From DASZHC01 sp035938215 (GTDB taxonomy: Bacteria; Verrucomicrobiota; Verrucomicrobiia; Chthoniobacterales; JAFAMB01), in NCBI GenBank assembly GCA_035938215.1, contig DASZHC010000224.1, positions 1 to 21,477 on the forward strand: a DNA stretch of 21,477 nucleotides. Reading direction: 5' to 3'. The notes below the pieces were generated by a model. The model saw only the letters and a list, made by a program, of their open reading frames with translations. It did not search any database and was not told the DNA's origin. The position numbers were made by a program, and so were the translations under genes. This document shows positions 14,468 through 21,375 of the stretch, in pieces. The first letter of the stretch is position 1; every line of letters starts with the position of its first letter.

Positions 14468-15451
14468 TCAGTTTCCTGGATAAATTTCGACGTGCCCACC
14501 AAATTTATTGCGCATCGCCGACAACATCTTTTCGGCAAACGTATGCTCCTGCCTGGAGCGAAAACGGGCGAACAAGGCTGCAGTCAAAACTTCCGCCGAA
14601 ATAGCTTCCTCGATTGCAGCCTGGATCGTCCAGCGGCCCTCTCCCGAGTCCTGAACAACTCCCGTAAATCTTGCTAACTCCGGATCTTCGGCCAAAGCCA
14701 TGGCGGTCAGATCCAGGAGCCAGGAACCGATGACACTCCCGCGCCGCCAAAGCTCCGCAATATCCGGCGCGTTGAAGTGGTATCTGTACCCTTCGCTCAA
14801 AGCTTCAGACGAGGCGCCTCGCAGAATATCGAACCCCTCGGCATAAGCTTGCATCACCCCGTACTCGATTCCGTTGTGAATCATTTTGACGAAATGCCCT
14901 GCTCCCGAAGGCCCGCAATAGAGAAACCCTTTTTCCGCTGTGCTCTGGATCTTCTCCCGTCCAGGCGATGGCGGGATTTCCCCCTGCCCAGGCGCCAAGC
15001 TCTCAAAGATCGGTTCCAGACGCTTCGCGGCACCTTCATCACCGCCAATCATCAGGCAGTAACCACGCTCAATACCCCAGACACCTCCGCTCGTTCCCGC
15101 ATCAAGGTAATGGATTCCCTGTTTTCTAAGAGAATCGCTACGGCGCACGTCATCCTTGTAGAATGAATTTCCTCCATCAATGATCGTATCCCCCGATTCC
15201 AGAAAAGGTCGGAGATGCTCGACCGTTTCCTCCGTCGGAGCTCCAGCCGGAACCATAAGCCAGACGGCACGCGGTTTTGCCAGCTTCTTCCCGAGATCCG
15301 CGAAATCCGTCGCTCCGACAGCGCCTTCCTTGGCCAGCGCCGCTACCGATTCCTGTTTGAGATCGTAAACAGCCACTTCATGCTCCCTGCGCATCAGACG
15401 GCGCGCCATGTTTGCCCCCATTCGCCCTAAACCAACAATGCCGATTTGCAT
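14468..15451 (-). CDS. gnd: 6-phosphogluconate dehydrogenase, short (GntZ/YqeC) type
   Basis: This enzyme oxidatively decarboxylates 6-phosphogluconate to ribulose 5-phosphate. The 327-residue length identifies the short type, which is often NAD-dependent, rather than the ~470-residue Gnd. The Rossmann motif is GLGRMGANMARRL (7-19). The substrate motif is DAGTSGGVWG (117-126), and the catalytic lysine region GHFVKMIHNGIEYG lies at 185-198. Cofactor choice is suggested by the acidic residue ending the second strand (VAVYD, residue 30), as seen in NAD-preferring members; this is inference. It lies 11 bp after the SDR gene and 5 bp before zwf, so the genes for two successive oxidations of the pathway are adjacent. 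The C-terminal region is shorter than in full-length Gnd, as is usual for this type. Confidence 0.95.
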   Translation of the reverse strand: MQIGIVGLGRMGANMARRLMRREHEVAVYDLKQESVAALAKEGAVGATDFADLGKKLAKPRAVWLMVPAGAPTEETVEHLRPFLESGDTIIDGGNSFYKDDVRRSDSLRKQGIHYLDAGTSGGVWGIERGYCLMIGGDEGAAKRLEPIFESLAPGQGEIPPSPGREKIQSTAEKGFLYCGPSGAGHFVKMIHNGIEYGVMQAYAEGFDILRGASSEALSEGYRYHFNAPDIAELWRRGSVIGSWLLDLTAMALAEDPELARFTGVVQDSGEGRWTIQAAIEEAISAEVLTAALFARFRSRQEHTFAEKMLSAMRNKFGGHVEIYPGN

Positions 15452-15462
15452 ATATTTTGTCT

Positions 15463-16230
15463 CTACTGCTCGCTATAGTTCCATGTTAGGCCACCATCCA
15501 CGACTATCGTCGCACCGGTGATGTAATCTGCGTCTGCCGAAGCAAGAAATGCCGCCACCCCGGCGACATCGACAGTTTTGCCAAGCCTCGCAAGAGGAAT
15601 GTTACCAAGTAAAGCTTTCAATTTCTCCGGATCGTTCAAAAGCTTCGTATTGATCGGGGTTTCAATTGCGCCGGGAGCAATGTTGTTCACGGTAATGCCA
15701 TACGGCGCTAATTCGATCGCGAGATTTCGCATCATCATCTTAACGGCTCCCTTGCTCGCACAATAGGAAGTGAAATGCGGGAACGGTAGATCCTCGTGAA
15801 CCGAGCTTATATTGATGACCTTCCCAGGTTGTTTGGCTGCCATGCGATGCCGGACAAATGCCTGAGTTGCGAAAAATGCGCCCTTCAGGTTGATGTTCAG
15901 CACGAAATCATAATCCGGCTCCGTTACTTCCCAAAAGGGGGCCCTCGTCTCTACGCCGGCATTGTTCACAAGGATGTCCAGACCCCCAAGAGCCTCGACT
16001 GACTCGCGTACCATTTGCTGCGTGTCGGCGACATTGCTAAGATCCCCGCGAATCGCAACCGCTTTGCGACCAAGTCTTAGGACGCTCTGGACGGTATCCT
16101 CGGCCGTTTCCGGATGCGTGACATAATCGATAACTACGTCAGCACCCTCTTCCGCCAAGCGAATCGCAATCGCTTGCCCGATCCCTTGATTGCTTCCGGT
16201 GACCAATGCTTTTTTGCTCAAAAGTTTCAT
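15463..16230 (-). CDS. Short-chain dehydrogenase, glucose 1-dehydrogenase-like
   Basis: This is a 255-residue classical SDR of the cytoplasm. The cofactor motif is TGSNQGIG (11-18), NNAG is at 89-92, the catalytic Ser is in INISSVHE, and the Tyr156-x-x-x-Lys160 pair is in SYCASK. The C-terminus has PGAIETPIN and GATIVVDGG. The stretch SSVHEDLPFPHFTSYCASKG closely follows that of Bacillus-type glucose 1-dehydrogenase, which oxidises glucose to gluconolactone. Placement directly before gnd and zwf supports a role in glucose or gluconate oxidation. Other sugar dehydrogenases remain possible. The ATG at 16230 has AAGGA six bases upstream, and that AAGGA is supplied by the end of the inverted-repeat element at 16232. 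The gene heads the four-gene operon. Confidence 0.88.
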   Translation of the reverse strand: MKLLSKKALVTGSNQGIGQAIAIRLAEEGADVVIDYVTHPETAEDTVQSVLRLGRKAVAIRGDLSNVADTQQMVRESVEALGGLDILVNNAGVETRAPFWEVTEPDYDFVLNINLKGAFFATQAFVRHRMAAKQPGKVINISSVHEDLPFPHFTSYCASKGAVKMMMRNLAIELAPYGITVNNIAPGAIETPINTKLLNDPEKLKALLGNIPLARLGKTVDVAGVAAFLASADADYITGATIVVDGGLTWNYSEQ

Positions 16231-16231
16231 C

Positions 16232-16395
16232 TAGAATCCTTGTAAGGCAAAACCGGTTGAAGATGAGTCAAGCTTTTTCTGTATCTGCACGTAAATCATC
16301 AGGTGGTTTTGTTTCTTAAGGATTCTATAGTCGGGACCGCGGAACCTAAAGCTCTAAAGTTACCGGATTCCCACATCACTTGTAAATGCACGCAC
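16232..16395 (-). repeat. Terminal-inverted-repeat element, copy 2
   Basis: The 96-bp core (16232-16327) has the same length and ends (TAGAATCCTTG...AAGGATTCTA) as copy 1 at 7167. Similarity continues on the same side to 16395, through GGGACCGCGGAA to ACTTGTAAATGCACGCAC. Its terminal inverted repeats have decayed to about 16 of 21. It sits 2 bp from the SDR start codon and provides its Shine-Dalgarno-like AAGGA. Confidence 0.8.
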
Positions 16396-16441
16396 GTTCG
16401 ACTACGAGGACCAGCAGGCTTGTTCCGACTTGCTGTGTCCC

Positions 16442-16490
16442 GAACCCCAAACTCCGAACCTCAAATCCCCGAATCCCAAATCCGAACTCC
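16442..16490. repeat. Degenerate heptanucleotide array, RAAYNCC
   Basis: Seven units of about 7 bp alternate GAAC/T and AAAC/T starts with C-rich tails (GAACCCC, AAACTCC, GAACCTC and so on, with one unit 8 bp and one 6 bp long). It lies just upstream of the spmAB gene. Confidence 0.75.
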
Positions 16491-16526
16491 TGGCTTTTCC
16501 CCTACCCCCCGAATATTCTGCCCTGC

Positions 16527-17843
16527 ATGCTGAATCTGATCTGGCTAAGCCTTTTGTTGACCGGAGTGTTCGTAGCCGGGGTCACCGGACAATTTCCCGC
16601 AATAAATCAAGGGGCTCTTAGCGCGGCCAAGTCCGCCGTAATGGATGTGGCGCTACCCTTAAGCGGCGCAATGATTCTTTGGCTCGGAATGATGCGTCTG
16701 GCGGAAAAAGCCGGGGCGGTTCGCCGGTTCGCGCGCTTGATTCAGCCGATCTTGAAACGCCTCTTCTCGGACGTGCCGCCCGATCATCCGGCAATGGGGT
16801 CCATGGTGATGAACATGGCCGCCAACATGCTCGGTGTCAGCAACGCCGCGACGCCATTGGGCCTTCGGGCCATGAGCCAGTTAAATGAGTTGAACACTAA
16901 ACAAGGCGTCGCCACTAATGCGATGTGCACTTTCCTTGCAATCAATACGAGTTCGATTCAACTCGTACCTACTACCGCTATCAATATCCTTGCAATCAAC
17001 GGATCCAGAAATCCGACCGGCATTGTGGGTTCAACCCTGATCGCGACGTTTTGCGCGACCCTTTCCGCAATTGTATTTGTCAAACTCCTCCAGCGCATAG
17101 GTCCGTTCCGCTGGGAAGAACAAACATCCGAGACCACGGCCTTGCCATCAACGGTGGAGCCGGTTGAAGTAGTCAATGAATCGCCGCCGATGGCACGCTG
17201 GGGACCGTTTGCGCTGGGCGCAATCTGCCTCTTCTTTCTCTTCCTCTTCGTGCCGAACGCGTTTCCCTATTGGTTTCGCGGAACTCAGCCAACCGGATTG
17301 CTATCGGCCATAGCGACTTTTTTCAACGCGTTGTCTCCGCTGGCTATCCCTTTTCTATTAACGTTCTTTCCGGCTTATGCGGCGGCAAAAGGAATTCCCG
17401 TCTACGCGGAATTCATCGAAGGCGCGAAGGAAGGATTTCAAATCGCTATACGCATTCTGCCCTACCTGGTTGGAATGCTTGTCGCGATCGCTGTCTTTCG
17501 CGAGTCTGGGGCGCTGCAGGCCCTGAAAAATCTTCTCAGCCCCATTCTGCTCTGGATTCAATTCCCGCCGGACCTGCTTCCGATGGTATTAATCCGGCCT
17601 TTAAGCGGAAGCGGTTCGACAGCGGTATTGGCTGACCTGGTGAAGCAGCTCGGACCTGACAATATTCTGAGTTATACGGCGGCGACGATCTACGGCAGCG
17701 CGGAAACAACGTTTTACGTGGTTGCTGTTTACTTTGGCTCGGTAGGTGTCACGAAGACGCGTCATGCGATTCCGACTGGACTTTGCGCAGATCTTGTCGG
17801 TGCGATCGCCTCGGTATTCGCATGCCGGCTTCTGTTCCATTGA
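16527..17843 (+). CDS. spmAB: Fused SpmA-SpmB membrane protein
   Basis: This 438-residue polytopic inner-membrane protein fuses the two spore-maturation-like halves that are separate SpmA and SpmB proteins in Bacillus. Each half carries a nucleoside-recognition (Gate) domain. The SpmA half (about 1-200) includes ALPLSGAMILWLGMMRLAEK, HPAMGSMVMNMAANMLGVSN and NTKQGVATNAMCTFLAINTS. The SpmB half (about 235-438) includes FPAYAAAKGIPVYAEFIEGAKEG (broken here for length: FPAYAAAKGIPVY, EFIEGAKEG), then RPLSGSGSTAVLADL and GSAETTFYVVAVYFGSVG. The fused form occurs in non-spore-formers, where its role is unknown; transport or envelope maturation is a guess. The ATG at 16527 is chosen because the open frame upstream (to 16386) is heptad repeat. 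It is divergent from the SDR operon. No clear ribosome binding site is visible. Confidence 0.9.
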   Translation: MLNLIWLSLLLTGVFVAGVTGQFPAINQGALSAAKSAVMDVALPLSGAMILWLGMMRLAEKAGAVRRFARLIQPILKRLFSDVPPDHPAMGSMVMNMAANMLGVSNAATPLGLRAMSQLNELNTKQGVATNAMCTFLAINTSSIQLVPTTAINILAINGSRNPTGIVGSTLIATFCATLSAIVFVKLLQRIGPFRWEEQTSETTALPSTVEPVEVVNESPPMARWGPFALGAICLFFLFLFVPNAFPYWFRGTQPTGLLSAIATFFNALSPLAIPFLLTFFPAYAAAKGIPVYAEFIEGAKEGFQIAIRILPYLVGMLVAIAVFRESGALQALKNLLSPILLWIQFPPDLLPMVLIRPLSGSGSTAVLADLVKQLGPDNILSYTAATIYGSAETTFYVVAVYFGSVGVTKTRHAIPTGLCADLVGAIASVFACRLLFH

Positions 17844-17931
17844 AGCATTGCTGATCAAGCATTTCAACCCCCCCGGCAAACAGGCCTGCCGCGCATTGAC
17901 TTGCCATCAACCCGTTGGATTACCCGGCAAC

Positions 17932-17998
17932 GGTGGGGCGAAGCTCCCGCTGAGCCGTCGGTGGGCGCAAACGCGGCTCGCCAGAGGCTCGCCCTACC
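17932..17998. repeat. 67-bp nested hairpin element
   Basis: Outer arms GGTGGGGCGAAGC and GGCTCGCCCTACC pair at 11 of 13 positions, and an inner stem GAGCCG/CGGCTC is perfect. It lies 88 bp past the spmAB stop, before the convergent glycine-zipper gene. Confidence 0.7.
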
Positions 17999-18060
17999 AT
18001 TTATCTGGAATTTCGCACTAGTCCGCAAAAATCACGCGATGTAACAAGCCACGCGCATAT

Positions 18061-18087
18061 TGCGGGCTAGCCTTGGACTAGCCTGCA
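18061..18087. repeat. 27-bp palindrome with CTAG arms
   Basis: TGCGGGCTAG, loop CCTTGGA, CTAGCCTGCA: arms agree at 9 of 10 positions. Related CACTAGTC words occur at 18014 and 18572. The rest of the 17844-18164 gap shows no ORF. Confidence 0.65.
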
Positions 18088-18164
18088 TCCTGCATTCAGC
18101 ACAAATCCTTACCCAATTGGACGCAACTGCATGGCTACAGGAAAGGATTCGGGATCGATGCGGA

Positions 18165-18554
18165 CTAGGGACGGATGAAAACCTGGTTGGTTGAAGGATC
18201 AATCACCATCGCCCCGTGGGGAACTCCGCGTACGTCGATCAAATTGTGCGGATAGTACGGACTGCGGACAATGCCGCTATACTCGGTCGGCCGGCCATAC
18301 GGATACCCCTCAGGCGGTCTTTCAGCGTAATAGCGCTCACGATCATTCTCCTGGACGATCGCGCCAACCAAAGCTCCAAGACCAGCTCCGGCGGCGCTCC
18401 CAATCGCTGCACTACGCACCGTACCACCGGCCAAACCGCCAATTATCCCGCCGCCCGCGGCTCCATACCCGGCGCCTGCCCCAATCGGGGTGTCGCAAGC
18501 AGAAAACCCAACAGCCATTGTGAATGCTGTCACCAGCAATATTCCTCTGTTCAT
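18165..18554 (-). CDS. Glycine-zipper putative lipoprotein
   Basis: This 129-residue exported protein has a signal peptide MNRGILLVTAFTMAVGFSAC ending in a lipobox-like sequence with Cys at residue 20. It is followed by a long Gly/Ala-rich glycine-zipper segment (GAGAGYGAAGGGIIGGLAGG and on to GAGLGALVGAIV), then a Tyr/Pro-rich soluble tail ending in a small conserved-looking module (HNLIDVRGVPHGAMVIDP, STNQVFIRP). Glycine-zipper proteins of this kind usually sit in the outer membrane or periplasm, but the function is unknown. The ATG at 18554 is preferred over a GTG at 18575 because the signal peptide begins there. It lies 31 bp downstream of the synthase gene on the same strand and may be cotranscribed with it. 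Confidence 0.75.
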   Translation of the reverse strand: MNRGILLVTAFTMAVGFSACDTPIGAGAGYGAAGGGIIGGLAGGTVRSAAIGSAAGAGLGALVGAIVQENDRERYYAERPPEGYPYGRPTEYSGIVRSPYYPHNLIDVRGVPHGAMVIDPSTNQVFIRP

Positions 18555-18585
18555 CTGGAATCTACAAATCCGCACTAGTCATTCT

Positions 18586-19419
18586 TTAACGCAACAAATT
18601 AGACGCAATCTGCCCTAAAATAGTCACAGCCTTCTCGAGGCGGGTTAAGCGGTATTTCTTATCGAAAACGCGAAACCGATCCTTCTCGATGCGCCGTAGC
18701 AAATCGAAATAAATCGCACGCATCCCCTCCGCCGCAATCATCGAGCGTCTGTCTTCGGGGGGAAGCAGCCGCCTCGCTTGCGAAAAAAATGCGTGCGCCC
18801 TCTCGGCCTGAAATTCCATAAGACGCACAAAGCGACCGTCATAAACGCGGTTCCTCAAGTATTCCTCCGGATAGCGGAACATCTTTAGCTCAGACAGAGG
18901 CAGATAGATTCGTCCACCATTTTGAAGATCCTTGCCGACATCCCGTATAATATTTGTGAGCTGTAGAGCGACGCCTAAGATGTGCGCATATTCTCTGCAC
19001 ATCGGATTTCGGTATCCGAAGATTTCAATGCTTACGAGACCGACGGCACTCGCCACGCGGTAACAATAGCGATGCAAAGCCTCGAAGTCTGGATAGGTCA
19101 CTGGTTCCAGATCAGATTCAACTCCAAGCAGAATTTCCTCAAAGAGCCGGAGATCGATATGATACCTCTCGATCACTCTGCGAAGCTCCGTGGCGTATCC
19201 CGGTTCCCCCACTTCCTCGTTGCGCAACCAGCGCCTCCATCCCTCCAGCGCGCGTTTGCGCTCAATCAGGGGAACATTCGGATCATCCGCTGCATCGTCT
19301 ACCTGACGGCAAAAAGCGTAAAACGTCGTGATATCGCGCTGCTTTTCTTTGGGCAGAGAAACGAAGGCAAACGCTAGATTAGATTGGCTTTTCTTCGTAA
19401 TTTCTTCCGCATTACTCAT
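18586..19419 (-). CDS. hpnD: Squalene/phytoene synthase family (HpnD-like)
   Basis: This is a 277-residue head-to-head prenyl synthase. HpnD joins two farnesyl diphosphates to presqualene diphosphate, feeding squalene and hopanoid synthesis at the membrane. The first Asp-rich motif is YAFCRQVDDAADD (34-46), and the second is LGVALQLTNIIRDVGKD (148-164), followed by GRIYLP. RYCYRVASAVGLVSIEIFGY (117-136) is also typical. The start FAFVSLPKEKQRDITTFYAF resembles HpnD more than HpnC. The other hpn genes (hpnC, hpnE, shc) are not in the window, so a phytoene or squalene synthase is also possible. The upstream membrane-protein gene ends 111 bp away, and the glycine-zipper gene follows by 31 bp. 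Confidence 0.85.
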   Translation of the reverse strand: MSNAEEITKKSQSNLAFAFVSLPKEKQRDITTFYAFCRQVDDAADDPNVPLIERKRALEGWRRWLRNEEVGEPGYATELRRVIERYHIDLRLFEEILLGVESDLEPVTYPDFEALHRYCYRVASAVGLVSIEIFGYRNPMCREYAHILGVALQLTNIIRDVGKDLQNGGRIYLPLSELKMFRYPEEYLRNRVYDGRFVRLMEFQAERAHAFFSQARRLLPPEDRRSMIAAEGMRAIYFDLLRRIEKDRFRVFDKKYRLTRLEKAVTILGQIASNLLR

Positions 19420-19530
19420 AGGATAGAAATTTCGGTTTGCGCTCCGTTCGTGCTTTAAAATCGCAGCTCACGTCCGTCAACTAAACAGCACCGGCCGCGC
19501 AGACAAGTTGGAAAACGGATTCAACGCCTC

Positions 19531-20604
19531 TCAAAACAGAATCTCTTTCGGCGGATTCGAGCACGCCCGATAGAGACAAACCCAGCTTGCAAGAAACCAG
19601 GCAGCCAAAAAAGTCTTGCACACCGTGCACAATCCCGAAAGTAGAACGTTCGGTACCGAGTATTCTGGAAATCCGTCAGCCAGAAAATTGCCAAGGCAGG
19701 TGACGCCGAAGAGATGGATTCCGGAAACACTGAAGAACCAGAATATCCGGTACCAATGTTTACGGGTGATTTGCGCGTGCTCGAGCACGGCCTCGCGAAG
19801 CGTTTCATTATGCAGAATCAACGTGGCCTGCATCGTGCAAAACAGTAGTAACCCCATTGCAAGCAGCGGTCGTGCGGTCTGTTCGACATACTGCACGACC
19901 GCATTTGTGAAATCAGTGTATTCGGCAATCCATAAATAGCTGATCAGCAGCGGCAGATGAATCAAGAGGAGAGTCGCACCTAAAACGCAGCCAGCCCATT
20001 TGGCCGCATAGACGCTTCGCTTCACAGCCAATTCCAGGATCCGGTTCGGTGTCGCATTCAGGCCGCGAATCCAGACAAAAGTTTGAAGGACCAGAACAAT
20101 TTGAATCAGTAATCCAAACAAGTATTCAAACTGAAACGAAAGCCAGTCAATAACGGCTCCGGCGCGCAGGAGCAAAATGCCTCCCAAATATTGATTCAAC
20201 CAGTAAATCACCAGAGAAAAGATCGGTTTCACGAACGCAGCGAGCGCGCAAAGGAGCAAGCCAACGTAAACTGCAAGCCACCACCGCCCGAGGCGCCTTC
20301 TTGCCGCCTCCGCAAACTTTGCATGGTAACCTTGCCAATTGAGCAAAAAAAGGAGAGCGGCGCCGGCGGATGTGGGATAACTGACGACAGCTTGATTGAA
20401 GATCCCGGAGAGAAGCTCCAATGCGGGTAACCCTGCGCGATGGGCGATGACAAACCAATCCTGAGGATGAAAACGCGGCCAATACAGCAGATTCTGGATC
20501 GAAAATTGTGCTTCCCCCATCTGGAGCGCCTGAATCAGCTGAAAAAGAGTATAGGTCAATCCCAGCACGCAAAGCCATATCCACATGCGCGGGTGGCGTT
20601 GCAC
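19531..20604 (-). CDS. Unknown polytopic membrane protein, start uncertain
   Basis: I do not recognise this family. The 357 residues from the GTG at 20604 form about eight hydrophobic segments, for example LAVYVGLLLCALAAFVKPIF, CVLGATLLLIHLPLLISYLW and FWFFSVSGIHLFGVTCLGNF, separated by short loops, with a Cys-rich last helix. The reading frame runs on upstream past 20604 to a stop at 20758-20760. The first part of that extension is protein-like and gives another hydrophobic helix (FLLPLAGAFAGYLLLVF, then NPAYRYFRDGLRC). Before the stop there is no ATG, GTG or TTG, only CTG, and the outermost part is heptad-repeat DNA. The original start may have been replaced by the repeat, or translation starts at CTG. 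It lies on the same strand as the HpnD-like gene, 111 bp before it. Confidence 0.7.
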   Translation of the reverse strand: MQRHPRMWIWLCVLGLTYTLFQLIQALQMGEAQFSIQNLLYWPRFHPQDWFVIAHRAGLPALELLSGIFNQAVVSYPTSAGAALLFLLNWQGYHAKFAEAARRRLGRWWLAVYVGLLLCALAAFVKPIFSLVIYWLNQYLGGILLLRAGAVIDWLSFQFEYLFGLLIQIVLVLQTFVWIRGLNATPNRILELAVKRSVYAAKWAGCVLGATLLLIHLPLLISYLWIAEYTDFTNAVVQYVEQTARPLLAMGLLLFCTMQATLILHNETLREAVLEHAQITRKHWYRIFWFFSVSGIHLFGVTCLGNFLADGFPEYSVPNVLLSGLCTVCKTFLAAWFLASWVCLYRACSNPPKEILF

Positions 20605-20706
20605 GCAACGTAAGCCATCGCGGAAATAGCGGTAGGCCGGGTTAGCAAAAACCAGCAGGAGATAACCGGCAAACGCACCCGCGAGGGGAAGAAGGAAGGT
20701 GGGGGA

Positions 20707-20755
20707 AGAATTCAGAAGACAGAATACAGAAATCAGAAGAGAGAAGACAGAATAC
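20707..20755. repeat. Heptanucleotide array, AGAANNN x7
   Basis: Seven units in perfect register, each AGAA followed by TTC, GAC, TAC, ATC, GAG, GAC or TAC. The first four bases are invariant and the last three vary. It lies at the 5' end of the membrane-protein gene, inside its extended open frame, and before the divergent IVP gene. Confidence 0.85.
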
Positions 20756-20862
20756 AGTCACAAAATCAGAACCTCAGCTCGGTGAACGCATAACATTAAG
20801 GGATCATCCCATCTGAGCAACATTATATTGGATTGTTATCATTTGAACAGTATTCTCCGGAC

Positions 20863-21375
20863 ATGTCAAAAACAGCAAAGACGTTCAAGGAACTCGTGGT
20901 CTGGCAAAAAGCACATGAATTTGTATTAGCCGTCTATCACCTTACAGCGAAATTTCCAACAGTTGAAATTTATTGTCTTACGACCCAAGCGCGTCGCGCC
21001 GCAATCTCTATTGCCGCCAATATAGCCGAAGGATTTAAGAAGCGCGGTTGGAACGACAAGACTAGATTTTTCAATATCGCACAAGGCTCCCTTGAAGAGT
21101 GTCGTTATTACCTCATTCTGGCTCAGGATCTAGGATATGCTGACACCAGCCGCCTGGAGATATTTCTGGAGGAGGTTGCCGACGCCCGTATCAAAGCCGC
21201 TTACCAAACGCTTGCCGACGCTCAGCTGCCCATCACCCCGGCCAAGCTCGCTACCAGAGCCCTCACCGGCTACCCCACCGCCTTGCGCTGGCTTAAAATC
21301 CATCACCCAGAGCTGCTCGTCCCTAAGCCGCCTAATAACCTGTCTGAGAATGCCTGGAGTATGGTGGTGGGATGA
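20863..21375 (+). CDS. S23/IVP four-helix-bundle protein
   Basis: The first ~115 of 170 residues match the 23S rRNA-intervening-sequence (S23, IVP) family: FKELVVWQKAHEFVLAVYHL, then RRAAISIAANIAEGFKKR, FFNIAQGSLEECRYYLILAQ and a last helix ending RIKAAYQTLADAQ. Members form homopentameric four-helix bundles of unknown function; relatives include Avd of diversity-generating retroelements. The ATG at 20863 is the family start; an upstream TTG at 20833 is less likely. Members are usually about 115-130 residues, so the ~55-residue tail (ITPAKLATRALTGYPTALRW onwards) is extra. The stop overlaps the next start as ATGA (21372-21375). The tail may be read-through into an adjacent insertion sequence or a local extension. 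No reverse transcriptase or rRNA lies nearby. Confidence 0.85.
   Translation: MSKTAKTFKELVVWQKAHEFVLAVYHLTAKFPTVEIYCLTTQARRAAISIAANIAEGFKKRGWNDKTRFFNIAQGSLEECRYYLILAQDLGYADTSRLEIFLEEVADARIKAAYQTLADAQLPITPAKLATRALTGYPTALRWLKIHHPELLVPKPPNNLSENAWSMVVG

Noticed and set aside
18102..18150. AATCCTT...AAGGATT inverted pair before the glycine-zipper 3' end
   Set aside because: Seven-bp arms separated by about 35 bp, too weak to call in a region this rich in repeats.
20707..20755. CRISPR array
   Set aside because: Period 7 bp with no spacer-sized unique segments and no cas genes.
20863..21375. Avd accessory gene of a diversity-generating retroelement
   Set aside because: The fold is related, but no reverse transcriptase, template repeat or variable repeat is in the window, and the sequence looks like ordinary S23/IVP.
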